Assembly: GCA_016647705.1 (NCBI GenBank)
Contig: CM028328.1
Span: 40,028,501-40,092,500 of the forward strand
DNA: 64,000 nt
Source: Eucommia ulmoides
Taxonomy: Eukaryota; Streptophyta; Magnoliopsida; Garryales; Eucommiaceae
Reading direction: 5' to 3'
Position numbers and translations under genes: made by a program. Within the stretch, counting starts at the first letter, position 1, and every line of letters begins with the position of its first letter. This document shows, in pieces, positions 1 through 11,600 of this stretch. Below the pieces are notes generated by a model that saw nothing but the letters and a program-made list of their open reading frames with translations, was not told the DNA's origin and did no database searches.

Positions 1-82
1 TCAAACATTCAATTTCACGATGAACTTGAGGTGGTGTAGAAACATCAAGAGAGAATCCGTATTGAGAAAGAATATTTAGTAT
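1..82 (-). CDS. GGT1-like gene, start of exon 3 (partial at window edge)
   Basis: Reading the minus strand, the acceptor TTTTGTTGCAG at 83-93 leads into a frame that translates as ILNILSQYGFSLDVS and continues off the window. Plant GGT1-type gamma-glutamyltranspeptidases have ILNILSQYG directly after their MPPPSSGGAA motif, and exon 2 ends with that motif in the same phase, so the join is convincing. The family hydrolyses or transpeptidates glutathione and glutathione conjugates outside the cell. The catalytic threonine and the small subunit would lie beyond the left edge and cannot be judged. Confidence 0.8.
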   Translation of the reverse strand, partial: MLNILSQYGFSLDVSTPPQVHREIECL

Positions 83-662
83 CTGCAACAAAAGCCAAAA
101 AGCCGTCAAACAATTTGTTTCACAAAAAATAAAACATATGCTAAACTTCACTTAAGTCTTGATTTTTTTTTTTTTTTTTGTGTGATGATACATTGCTTTA
201 TAAACTTTTTAATTGAACTCTTAAAGCTTAGTTTAAACTATTTTTATCACTAACCAAAGTTCAAGGGTACAAATGGAAATTTGATATTTTCTTTATTATA
301 ATTTTCTTGTGCACAATTCAAATGATTAACTCTCACAAAAGATACGCAAGAGGTGTTAGTCTGGTTAACAAATTAAAACATCTTTTTTTTTTTTTTGCCA
401 ACCAAGGTTCAACTCTCTTGAGGAGCACTCTGGGGATTAAAACTTGAATTTATCCCTGAATACATCGGGACAATATAGAGGAGTGTGCCTTATGATCGAT
501 TGTTCGGAGAAGTGATTAGTCGAGATGCGCGTAAATTGGCCCGGACACATCTTGCCGTAAATTTTAAAAAAGTAAATGCCAAAACAAAAAATAAACCCTA
601 AACCCTAAAATTTAGCCTAGTACCTAAAAACGTGATGAGAGAGAGAGAGATGAAACACTTAC
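83..662 (-). other. GGT1-like intron 2
   Basis: This is a 580-bp intron with canonical ends on the minus strand: donor GTAAGTG at 656-662 and acceptor GCAG at 83-86. It holds T-rich runs and a short AAACCCTAAACCCTAAA stretch near 595-610, which is too short to be telomeric. I see nothing else in it. Confidence 0.7.
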
Positions 663-1180
663 TAGTCCCATTGAGGCAGCTCCTGAGGAAGGGGGTGGCA
701 TACTAAAAATAGTAAGGTTCTTGATATCTATAGAGGTAGGTTCTCTTATTTTAACTTGATAATTTTGCAAATCCTCCTTTTCCGAGATACCTCCAGCACT
801 TTGAATGTCTTGAATTAATCTCCATCCAATTGTTCCATTGTAAAACACCCGAACACCGTGAATTGAAATAGTTTTCAGTGTGTCAGCAAGTCGCGTGTTG
901 ATACACTTTTTGCCTGGTTTCAAAGGCCTCCCGTTGGGTGCAAAAATCTCACGGAGGCTCGGGTTTGCTATGATATCATTTTTTACGATGCTCATTTGGA
1001 AATACAATAAGCGCGAAATGGAGAAACCATGACGTGCAAGATGCTCAGCAGGTGTTACAGTCTTTTCCATGGAAGACGGCCGTATAGTTTCCATACCTCA
1101 TAGAGACCAGCAAGTTGGCCCGGAGTCGCTATTGAGAGAGGACCATTCGCTTTTTGGTAAAAATTTCCTTCGTACATATT
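663..1180 (-). pseudogene. GGT1-like exon 2, damaged
   Basis: On the minus strand this encodes the middle of the GGT large subunit. In order it shows NMYEGN, PLSIATPGQLAGLYEVW, YGRLPWKRL, then TPAEHLARHGFSIS, FYNGTIG, DLQNYQVKIREP and MPPPSSGAASMGL, ending at a GTAAGTG donor. Plant GGT1 has the same blocks in the same order. Two faults are visible. Directly after LPWKRL one base appears to be missing, so the reading frame meets TAA and the rest of the exon continues in another frame. At the 5' edge, the residues that should follow exon 1 (NMYEGN) are preceded by a pyrimidine-rich tract ending CAT where CAG is expected. The second fault depends on my placement of the splice site. Together they suggest a non-functional allele or pseudogene; a sequencing error could explain the first alone. 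Confidence 0.82.
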
Positions 1181-2240
1181 ATGCATAACGAAAGTAGTAA
1201 AATTTATAAGTTATCCATGAAACATGTAGAAATAAATAAAAATTCCTTATTCCACTAATAAGTCATTAAAAATATTCCAAATATCATAATCATCGGTTAA
1301 CTTTTAATCCTTGTACGCCCACTGCCGTCAGCGACCACCAAGCTTTTATTCATTTTTTAGTGGCCTTTGTTTGTCCTATAATTGATGTTTGTTGTAATGT
1401 TTGTCGTTGCACACACTGAACACTAAGTTCCTCACAGCTCGAAATTGAACTTTTGGAAAAAGGGAACTAGGTCCGTTAGAATGCTCTGTACAGGCGTTTG
1501 CGGGCAGAGAGATTAAGTTAAGTTTCAAAGCCTCATTATAAAAAACTCTCACCTTGATTTAAACACTATTATCTAGCTTTCGAAGACAAATTTGAATCAA
1601 GAGGTTTTTGAAAGACACTACCAAGCTACATTTTAGAGCTTAGAAAGAGAAACTCTCTCTGAGAATCGCGCCAACATTTGCCGTTTCCAACCCTTTAGAC
1701 GCCGACACCTTGCCGTTGAGGTAAGAGTGGTCCTCCTGAGCAGCTCCGGGGAAGCTTCATGGTCTGTCACCAACGCCTAAAAGTAACCGGCGAAGATAGT
1801 TTGCAGGGAAAACATGGTGAAGGTAGAGCGATGGGTTCTCGCTAGCATCACCATCTCCACCTCCAAATTTTTGGAGCTACCCATCTTTGAGTAAACAAAT
1901 GGCGTAGCAGATTTGGTAATTGGAACCGAAAACGACCAAATCTAAGAAGATTGATCTAAAAAATCTAAGAAGAATTTGGCGAAACACAATCTCAAGTTTC
2001 AGAACAGAAAATCTTCAAATCAGACATTTCTGGTGTCGGAATCCGACGGTCCTCGCAAATTTCTTCCTCGATCTATAGAGCTGGGTTTATTTTCCCAAAA
2101 TTGACACCCTCAAACGTGGTGTTGGAGGACTTTGGAACTGTAGCTATCGGAGGCGAAGGCAGCTGAACTGCAAAATAATTCAGATTTATATGAGTAACCT
2201 TTATTCTCATGCATCGTGCATAGACTGTTGAACTTCCATG

Positions 2241-2867
2241 TAGGGCTGACAAAACAAGTATTTACACGATGACACGACACGAGACCGACACGAAATTAGC
2301 AGGTCTAAGTTTTGCTTATCAGGTATCGGGTCGTTATCGTGTCAGACCCGATAACCTGATAAGAAATAGTGCAGGTTATCAGGTTGACCTGATAACCCAA
2401 TAGGTTACACGATAAGAATTTCGTGTATTCAGGTTACACGATAACCTATGACCCAATAGGTTACCCGTTAATTTAATAAATTATTTTTACACCCCCCAAA
2501 TTATCAAATATTACAAATTAGTACTTAATATATATAATAATTTGTTAAGATGGTTTTAAATTAACAGGTTAACAGGTCGTTAACAGGTTAACAGGTCGTT
2601 AACGTGTAATGGGTTAACGTGTAATGGGTAGATTAATGTATAATAGAAACCTATCAGGTCTTATCGTGTTGTGTTTACCTGATAGGCTTCGTGTCATCGT
2701 GTGACACGAAAAATTATTGTGTCGTGTCGTGTCGACACGATAATTTTCGTGTCGTGTTCGTGTTTGGGTAATCTGACACGATAAGCTTATCGTGTCGTAT
2801 TCGTGTTTGGGTCTTATCGTATTTTGTGTTATCGTGTAATGACCTGTTACCTGTTTTGCCAGCCCTA
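2241..2867. mobile_element. hAT-type MITE with exact 8-bp target duplication
   Basis: The ends are inverted repeats: TAGGGCTGACAAAACAAGT at the left, and TAGGGCTGGCAAAACAGGT when the right end is reverse-complemented. CTTCCATG occurs immediately outside both ends (2233-2240 and 2868-2875), an exact 8-bp target-site duplication as expected of hAT transposition. The 627-bp interior has no coding capacity. It is made of many short copies of ACACGATAA/TTATCGTGT-like words, including a perfect 22-bp palindrome at 2775-2796 (arm GACACGATAAG). The TAGGGCTGGCAAAAC terminus is familiar from non-autonomous plant hAT elements. Confidence 0.9.
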
Positions 2868-4239
2868 CTTCCATGCCCATCTATGTAAAAGTTAACGTGA
2901 GTTGTGGGAACTCTACTATTAATCGGGATACGATCTATAGGGATTGCTGCAAACTTATCAATAGTTCGATTGTCAAATGATTTTGATAATTGTAAGAACT
3001 CTACTATTAATAGGGATATGATAAATAGAATAAAATTAATGTTGCATAGAGTAGAAAAGCTGATGAAATATGGGAAAATTTTAGGTCTAACTATGACTAC
3101 GAATAGATTGAAATTTAGGGATGTGATTGTAAATCTGATTCTTAGGGAATGGGACGCAGTGGGTTCAAGTCGTATTGAAGGTATATTGCCTTTATATTTA
3201 GATAAGGGCTTGAAATAAGTGGGTTCTAGGAACTTCACTTTACAAGATGATTTGAACTCGAGATAGTGACTGAAAGTTTTCACAATGTTGATCTAGGAGA
3301 AAACCAATCAGACCATGAAAATGGTTGTCATGGCTCGGAAGAGGGTGAGCTAGTTGAGGAGTCTTTTTGCCAAAAAAATAAATAAAATCAAATAAATCAA
3401 TTGGTAAAAGTGACATTGATTTTACTAACTAGAAATGGTCATTCAACAGTGATTTAGAGGGTAGCTGTAACTCAACATCGAAAAATAAAATTGATGAAGT
3501 TTTCTTCAAAATTGATAGTAAAAGCTGTATGCAATCTAAAAAGAAGTTATTCTTAATACCTAAAAGGACAGGAAAAAAATAATTTATTTGCAGTTTCTGT
3601 GTATTAGGATAAATGTTTCCAGATTCTTAAAAGGAAATACGGAGAGGATGAGACGCAATGAGTATAGTTTCTATAATATCAAGGAACATGAGTGGAGGGT
3701 GAGACCAATGAGGAGTTCAATGTGAAGGATGCGAACCACTTCCAAAATTGCGAAGAAGATGATGATCTGCGAATTCAAGATGGAATTAAATTTTGATAGT
3801 ACAAAGATGATGGAATTAAATTTTGATAGTACAAAGTCGACATCAAGAATCCAAAAGGATTTCAGGCATAAATTTTAGTTTGCATTAGAATTAAAGGTAT
3901 ATTCCATATTATCACACCAATGACCTCAACAAATCCAATGGTCATGGAGTATCTTACTATTTCTTTTGCATTTGTAGTTCATTAGAGTTAGATTTGGCGT
4001 ACTACTATTATGTATAACTTTGGTATGTAGTTGTTAGTTTGGGTTTTTTTTTATGCCTTTGGAATGCTCAGTGCTAGGTTGTTGGCTTGAGATGGGTTCC
4101 TAGTAAGTGATGTATTTTGTCGGTGTGAGGTCTTGCGGCTATATGACAACACATTATCGTGTAGTGAGGGCCTTCTCCTTATCTTATATATAGTCATTGC
4201 TTGAAAATGAAAAAAAGAAAAAGAAAAAATAAAGACACT

Positions 4240-7200
4240 TCCAAGTTATGACATATGCGATTAGGTCATATGAGGGAATGAGTATTAGTGGTATTGAGCA
4301 GGCAAGGCTTGTTGGATGGACAAAAGATAGGCAAATTCGATTTCTATGAGCATTTTGTATTTTGGTAAACAATATAGGAAGAAATTTAGAAATGTTGTTC
4401 ATCGGACCAAAAGTTACTTTAAATGATATCTATTTAGATCTTTGGGGCCCCTCGGAAGTTCCATCAATTGGTGGTAGATGGTACATGTTGACTTCAAATA
4501 ATAGAAGTCTATCATCAAGAAGTAGACTGGAAAACATATAAAGCGCTTGAGAACTAAAAATGGATTGAAATTTTGTCTAGGCGTTTTCAATGAGTTCTAC
4601 AAGAAAGAAAGAATCTCGAGTCACTACATAGTTTTACATATACCTCAACAAAATAGCATTTCAGAATGAATGAATAGAAATCTCTTGGAGAAAGCTCAGT
4701 GTATGTTTTCGAATGCAGGTTAACTAATGTTAACGCAACTTTTTACTTGATTAATCGATCTCCATTGATAGCAATTGATTGTAAGACTCATAAAGATGTA
4801 TGGTTTGGATCTTCTGCAAATACTCTGAGTTGAGAGCATTTGGTTGTCCTGCTTATGTTCGTGTAAATTATGGTAAACTTGAGTCGAGGACAAAGAAGTG
4901 CATATTTCTAGGGTATGCAAATGGGTGAAAGGGTATAAGTTGTGGTGCCTTACTTTGAAACTACCCAAGTGTATTATCAATAGGAATTTGACCTTTGATG
5001 ACTTGAGAGCATTTTGTTGTCCTACTTATGTTCATGTTAATTATGGCAAACTTGAGAGGAGGACAAAGAAGTGCATATTTTTAGGGTATACAGATGAGTG
5101 AAAAGGTAAACGTTGTAGTGCCCTACTTTGAAACTATCCAAGTGTATTAGCAACATGAATGTGACCTTTGATGAGTCTGCTATATTGAAAAAGAAAAAGG
5201 AGAGTCAGGATGCTAGAACATACCACAATGTCAGTAAACAGATGGAGTTTGAAGTGGAAGCTTCACGGAACTTGCAAGATAGATTGCAAGAAGATGTTCC
5301 GTATGAGCAAGATGATGAAGAAGCCCATACCTTTAACGAAATTCAGCAGGTAGATAATTATATACTTTCTTGAGGCAGAGGGATGAGGTAGATCAAGTCA
5401 ACTAAGAGATACGATGACTATGTTGCCTATGCACTAAGTATAGCTGAAAGTATTGAGAAATGAGATCCAACTACCTACCACGAAGTTATAAGGAGTACAA
5501 AATCAGAAAAGTGGAACATAACCATGAATAAGGAGATTGAATATCTTCACAAGAATCATACTTGGCAGCTAGTCAAACCTCCTTAAGGCCAGAAGATTGT
5601 AGGTTGAAAATGAATATTTAAGAAGATGGAAGGAATTCCAAAGGTAGAAGATGAAAGGTTTAAGGAGTGTCTAGTGGTAAAGGGTTATACATAGAAGGAA
5701 TGTATCGATTTTAATGAAGCATTTTCTTTTGTAGTAAAACGTAACTCTATTAGGGTGTTGCTTGCTCTGATTGCTATGCGTGACTTAAAGCTTGAATAGC
5801 TTGATGTCAAAGTATATGTTTTTTGCACGGAGAGCTGGAGAAACATATTTACATGCATAAGCCAGAGGGGTTACGGAAAATGGAGATCATGTGTGCTTAC
5901 TAAAGAAATATTTTTATGGTCTGAAGTAATCACCTAGTCAGTGGTATAAAAGGTTAATTTTTTTTTTATCACTAATTGTTACCTAAGGAGTAATTATGAT
6001 AGTTGTGTTTATCATAAGAAGATATCAAATATTTTGTATATCTATTTTCTATTATATGTGGATGACATGTTTATAGCTACTAAGAGCATGTCTCATATCC
6101 ACAAATTGAAGGTTCAACTGAGTGGTGAATTTCAGATGAAATATTTGGGTACTACGAAGAAGATATTGAGGATGAAAATTCACAAAGATCGAAAAGCGGG
6201 CAGTTTGTGTCTTTTTCAAAGAAAATACATCGAGGAGATGCTAAAACGCTTTAGAATGCAAAGGTCAAAGCCTATGCGTACCTCGCTTGCTGTTCACTTT
6301 AGATTTTCCGCTGCTATGTCGCCACAAATTGAGGATGAGGTGGGGGCACATGTCTTGTACGTGTTCCATATACTAGTACTGTTGGCAACCACATGTATGT
6401 TATGGTTTCCACTAGGCCAGACATTTCATATGTGGTAAGGTGGTCAGTTGGCACATGGATCGATTGGGAAAGACACATGTGCAAGTTATGAAATAGATAC
6501 TCTGATACTTGAGGGGTACTGCAGATATCAATTTAGTCTTTGGCAGAGACAATGACACTTCTACCAGTATTTTTGGATATGTCGACTCAGATTATGTTGG
6601 AGATCTTGATAAGAAAAGATCTTTGACTTAGTATATCTTTACTCTTTATTCAAGTGTCATAAGCTGGAAGACAATTTTGCATTCAACATTTGCATTGTCT
6701 ACAACAGGAGCTGAACATAAGGCGGGCATAAAAGCATTGAATGAAGCCATTTGCCTGAGTGGTTTGGTTAGCGATCTGGGCTTGGTACAAGAATTTAGGA
6801 CACGAGACCTTGAAAAATTCTTGAAGGTTCTAAGTGGATTTTGACTAAGGTAGAGATTTGTGAGTAATTGAAATAGGTGGTCTCACCCACTTAACAATTA
6901 TGGTTTCTTGTCATAATGATGTTGGGTGACAATTGTAGGTTGCTAGGTGGGAGTAATGAGATTAGGTGAAAGTTGTGTGGTTGAAATCAAATTCCTTAAT
7001 ATATAAATAAGAGGAGCTTTTGTCAAAGAAATTTATCCCATCTTGATAGAGAGTATTTTTAGAGAATTTTTTTTGTAATCTTCGCGAGATACTTTGGTAT
7101 TGAGAAAAATATAGTTGAGATAGGGTTTACAAGGATTTAGGAGACGAGGTTGTTTTGGGATAAATTTGAGTGGTTAGCTTGTATAAGAACTCTTTGTTCT

Positions 7201-7440
7201 CTATTAAAAAAATGTCTAGTCTTGCCTATGGACGTAGGCAAATTACTAAACACGTAAATATTGAGTGTTCCTTTTGTGTGCTTATTTTTTATTCTTGTTG
7301 TAAGTATTACTGATTTAGCACCTACTCACTAGTTTTTCACAAGAATAAATAAGTTGTTATTGTCTTTCGATTGTCACAATCAAGTCAATCTATTGACTTT
7401 TGTTAAAGAAATAGATCCAATTTGATCACTAACTCAACAC
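4240..7440 (+). mobile_element. Ty1/copia element, badly decayed, left end not found
   Basis: Recognisable parts in copia order on the plus strand are: GAG-pre-integrase (LGHMSE-like, near 4260), integrase core (DLWGPS near 4440), integrase end (KKCIFLGY, about 4840-5100), reverse transcriptase with YVDD at 6055-6066, and RNase H (about 6560-6790). A 3' LTR-like segment follows, about 6850-7440, with a TATA box near 6999. The integrase-end segment is present twice in tandem (about 4820-4998 and 4999-5175). The element is a fossil with many breaks (more than ten). No 5' LTR or primer-binding site could be placed, so the left limit is only where similarity begins. Confidence 0.8.
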
Positions 7441-7712
7441 TCGTCTATTTAGGGCAATAAGATAATTGCAAATCCACTATATGTTCTCCTTTTGAAAGAA
7501 AAAAATTGAGAATGAAAAACGGAAGCAGTGCAGAATTTTAATGTTGAAATTATATGGGTTGAATTTTGAATTGTGAATGTTTTAAATATTCTTTTTTACA
7601 TTTTTGCCTAAAAAATTTCTCTTTACAACTTTTTTTTTTCTTTTTTCTTTTCAAATAACTTTTAGAATTTAATTTTTCTAAAATATTTTCTATCAATTGT
7701 TAGAAAATTTTT

Positions 7713-8162
7713 TGTGAGCTAACATTAATTGAATAAATTGTTTTACAAAAAAACTGGTTAATGAATAGTCTATTATTTAAGCAGTCCAAATAATCAGTGA
7801 TCATATTTTGATTTGGGTTGTGACATTTTTTATGTAGAAGTCTCGTTAAGTGGTAAGTGTAGGTTTAGGATTTCGTTGAAGCGCGTTATGGGAGAGCCCA
7901 ATGAGAAACCCTAGTTTATATAACTAGATCTCCTTCCTAATCTAGATTAAGAGTTTCTTCCCATTGAGAGCCGTCACCACAAAATCTAGATCATAGGGAA
8001 GAAGACCAAGTTAGTAATCCGTTGTGATAGATTTAATCTTCTGCGATGGCCCAAACAGGTTCGTATTCTATTACCGTTCTTTATTGTTGTATCTTTATAA
8101 TCATGTATGATTTAGATTATTTTTTAATTTCATTTTATTATGATTATGAGATATAAATAACA
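7713..8162 (+). repeat. 5' LTR of copia element 2
   Basis: This 450-bp block begins TGTGAGCTAACATT and ends AAATAACA. It aligns along its whole length with 14853-15301. A TATA-like TTTATATAACTAG lies near 7915. The two LTRs differ at roughly one position in eight by my hand alignment, which implies an insertion several million years old under usual plant rates. No matching 5-bp flanks were found. Confidence 0.85.
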
Positions 8163-8250
8163 TGTGGTATCAGAGCCTATGTACATGATTTAGGATTGAC
8201 AATTGTTTTTTAGATTTTTTTTTTCTATTCTTAAACAAAACAGAAACTTG

Positions 8251-8600
8251 CGAGCATGATTTCATGTGATTTTTCGTTTACATTGACTGTGAAACTTTAG
8301 GAATTTTATTCCTCTTGATTCAACTTTAATTTGATATATTATACATGTTATTTGGTTGCTTAATCAGAGAGTATTTTGTGGTTGAAGTTTATAAACCCTA
8401 GAAAACTCCCAAAATCGAAATTTGAGGCCGTGATTTTATGTAATTTTTTGCTTCGATTGATTGTAAAACCTTAGGTCTTTTATTCCTCTTGATTCAAACT
8501 TTAATTCGATATATTACACATGTTATTTGGTTGTGTAATTAGAAAGTATTTCATGGTTAAATTTTTGGCTTCGGAACCCTAGTAAAATTGAGATTCATTT
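8251..8600 (+). repeat. Tandem duplication in copia 2 leader
   Basis: Two adjacent copies of about 175 bp (8251-8424 and 8425-8600) share the blocks TTTTATTCCTCTTGATTCAA and CATGTTATTTGGTTG in the same order. They are diverged. They lie in the untranslated leader downstream of the primer-binding site. Confidence 0.75.
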
Positions 8601-11600
8601 TTAAAATCAAGGGATATAGACGCGGTTTTGATTCAATTGAACATCATAGAAATGTTTTAAATTAATATTAGGCTTAAACTCATATAAAATTTGGTGAAAA
8701 TAAAGGTTAATATCGAGTTTTAAGTTTTTGGACATGGCAGAGTGAGAAAACCTCAAACCGCGACTTGTTTTTTATGTTTGGTGATATTTCTCTTATTTTT
8801 TCTTCAATTAATTGTTATAGGCATGTTAGAAATACATAAGTCTACATAAACCCATAAAAAAAGTGGGAGAAAACGACGAGTTTTTAGGGTTTTTGCATAA
8901 CCGGGTTGAGTTGACCCCGTTTAGACTCGGTTGGAGGTTGAAGACAACCTCGAGCCAGGTCCGGTTTCCCCTATGCGCGTAACAGGCATGTGGGGGCGGG
9001 TGAGCCTTTTTTGGGACCCATTTTGGGTCTTTTTTTTTCCTGTGCACTTGTTTTTCTGTCATCTAATTTTCTATAAAATTTATTTGACTTTTTGAGAATT
9101 AAAAATAATTTTTAATTAATTATTACTTATTATCTTATTTAATCAGCTTAAACTTATTTTTAGGCATGATTTTTTGTTGAAAATTTCACTGAAATTATAT
9201 TGGATGATTTGGAATAGGATTGCAATTTTCACTCTCCCTAGATTAAGATTTATTGATGTGTACTCTTCTAATTAGTTTTAAATTACATAAAACTTGTTTA
9301 ATAATTAGTTTAAAAATATAGTAAAATTTTTATTCAAATTCTTGCAACTATAATTGATCATTGATCACTGAAAGTATATTTTGTAACACACTTCATCTTG
9401 TTTTCATCATATGCATATATGTTGCTTATATTCGCTGTCGTGGTTGGGCAATATTGTCTAATTTTTTTAATTTAGAATGGTTGCTTGTGAATTATTGAGG
9501 TTAATTTTACTAAAGTAATTTAACCAACATAGTTTACTAGTTTTCAAGTTCCTATTTTGTTGATGATTTTTTTTAGATTAATTTGTGTATTCACCTGCCT
9601 AAAGAGGGTTATTGTGCAAATTAATTTAATTACATAATGATATTATGTGAAATAAATAATTTGATAAATTTGTTTGTCCAAAGTGAATAAATTTTAAAAG
9701 ATTATTTGTTTCATTATATTTCAAAGAAAATATTTGAATTTGAAGGTCAATCTACTCAAAGGGGATGCATTTTTAAATCTATAAATTTTTCTTATTTTTT
9801 TGATACTCATGATTAAAGAATAATTGTTTATTATAGACTCTACCTAAATGGAAGTTTATGATAATGCAATTGATTCTTATATTGTATAGCTTATACTTAA
9901 TTGAGTATTTTGCCTATTGCCCATAATTGATCAAAGTTGCAATGTTTTTTTGTGAAAAAATAGTTTCTTTTGTTGTGAACAATAATAATGTCACTATTAA
10001 AATTCTAAATAGGTCGAACTATAAGAGATAGAAGTCATCCATAGAGTTCACTTTGGAAATAATGGACTTGGATCTGGTCCAGCATGAGGATGAATCTCCT
10101 CAACCTATTAAAGAGAGCACATAAGTTGTGAAAGCTCATTATGAAAATTGGGAAAGGTCAAACCGTTTGAGCCTCATTTCAATCAAGAAATCCATTGCTG
10201 AGCCTCTCCTTGGAGGAATACCTGAGAGCAAAAAGGCTAAGGAATTTCTCACTGTTATGAAAAACTTATACCAGACATTGGATAACGCCGAGACTAGGTA
10301 TTTTATGGATGGATTGATGAATATGAGGTACGGTGATACAAAAAGCGTTCGCTAATTCATCTTGAGAATGGTGAATCTTCAAACTAAATTGAAGGCTAAA
10401 ATATTCTGCTTCTCGATAAGTTCATTATTTATTACACTCTCAACTCTCTGCCAGCTTCTTTTAGCTAAATCAAGACTGCCTACAACACCCAGGATTAGAC
10501 TTGGAGCGTAAACGATCTGATCAAGAAATGTGTAGCTGAGAAATAAAAGCTGAAAAAAGAAAGGATTGAATCTGCTCATTTTGTTACTCCTGTGAAGCCG
10601 AATAATCGGAAAAGGGGTGAAAAGACTAGAAAGGCCAACTTCCACGGTCACAAGAAAAGACAAAATTTCAAGAAAAGTGGGAGTAAGAAGTAGAGAAATG
10701 GAAATGCAAATAACAAAGTCATTAAGTGCTTTCATTGCAACAAAAGAGGCTCATAAGAGGGTTGATTACTTTAAGTTTAAGAATTGGCTACAGAAGAAGA
10801 AGGAACATGGTATGTTATCTGCCTATGTCTGTTTTGAATCTAAATTAGTTGATGTTCTTTTAAATTCTTGGTGGCTTGACAGTGGTGCTACCATTCATAT
10901 TGTAATTTTTTTACAGGGGATAAGAAACCTGAGGAAGTCAAGTGAGAAAGAGTCAAAGCTTAAAGTTGGCGGTGATATCGGGATTGGTGTTGAGCACGTC
11001 GGGACTGTTGTTTTAGATTTAGACTCTAGTTTTCAGCTTGTTTTGGACAATGTTTTCTGTATACCTTCGTTTAGAAGGAATTTAATTTTTCTTTTAGTAC
11101 TTGATAGAGCTGGATATTATTTTACCTTTTCAAATAAAAGAGTTGAGATGATTTATGACTCTAAGGTGGTTGGAAATTGTGTTTTATCTAATGGGTTTTA
11201 TAGATTGTCATTGTTATCTGCATGTTCTTACAATGTTGAAAATATTGTTGCTAAAAGATCTTTGACTAAGGAAAGATCTTCGTTATTCTGGCATAAGTGG
11301 TTGGGACACATTTATAAGGAACGAGTAGATCACTTGATTGGTTCTAAGATTCTTTCTCCTCATGATTCTGATAACTCGGAAGTTTGCGTTGATTGTGTAA
11401 GAGGAAAATTGATCAAGACCAAGAAGAATGGTACTACTCGTAGTCAGAGTTTGTTGGGGATTATTCATACAGACATTAGTGTGCCTTACTCGACTACCAT
11501 GTGTGACAACAGGGACTTCATTACATTCATTGATGATTTCTCCTGATATAGCTATATTTATTTAATCAAAGAAAAGGCAGATGCTCTTGAAATGTTCAAA

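Noticed and set aside
8826-9062. 78-codon minus frame in the copia 2 leader
   Set aside because: It lies in the untranslated leader antisense to the element, with no family match.
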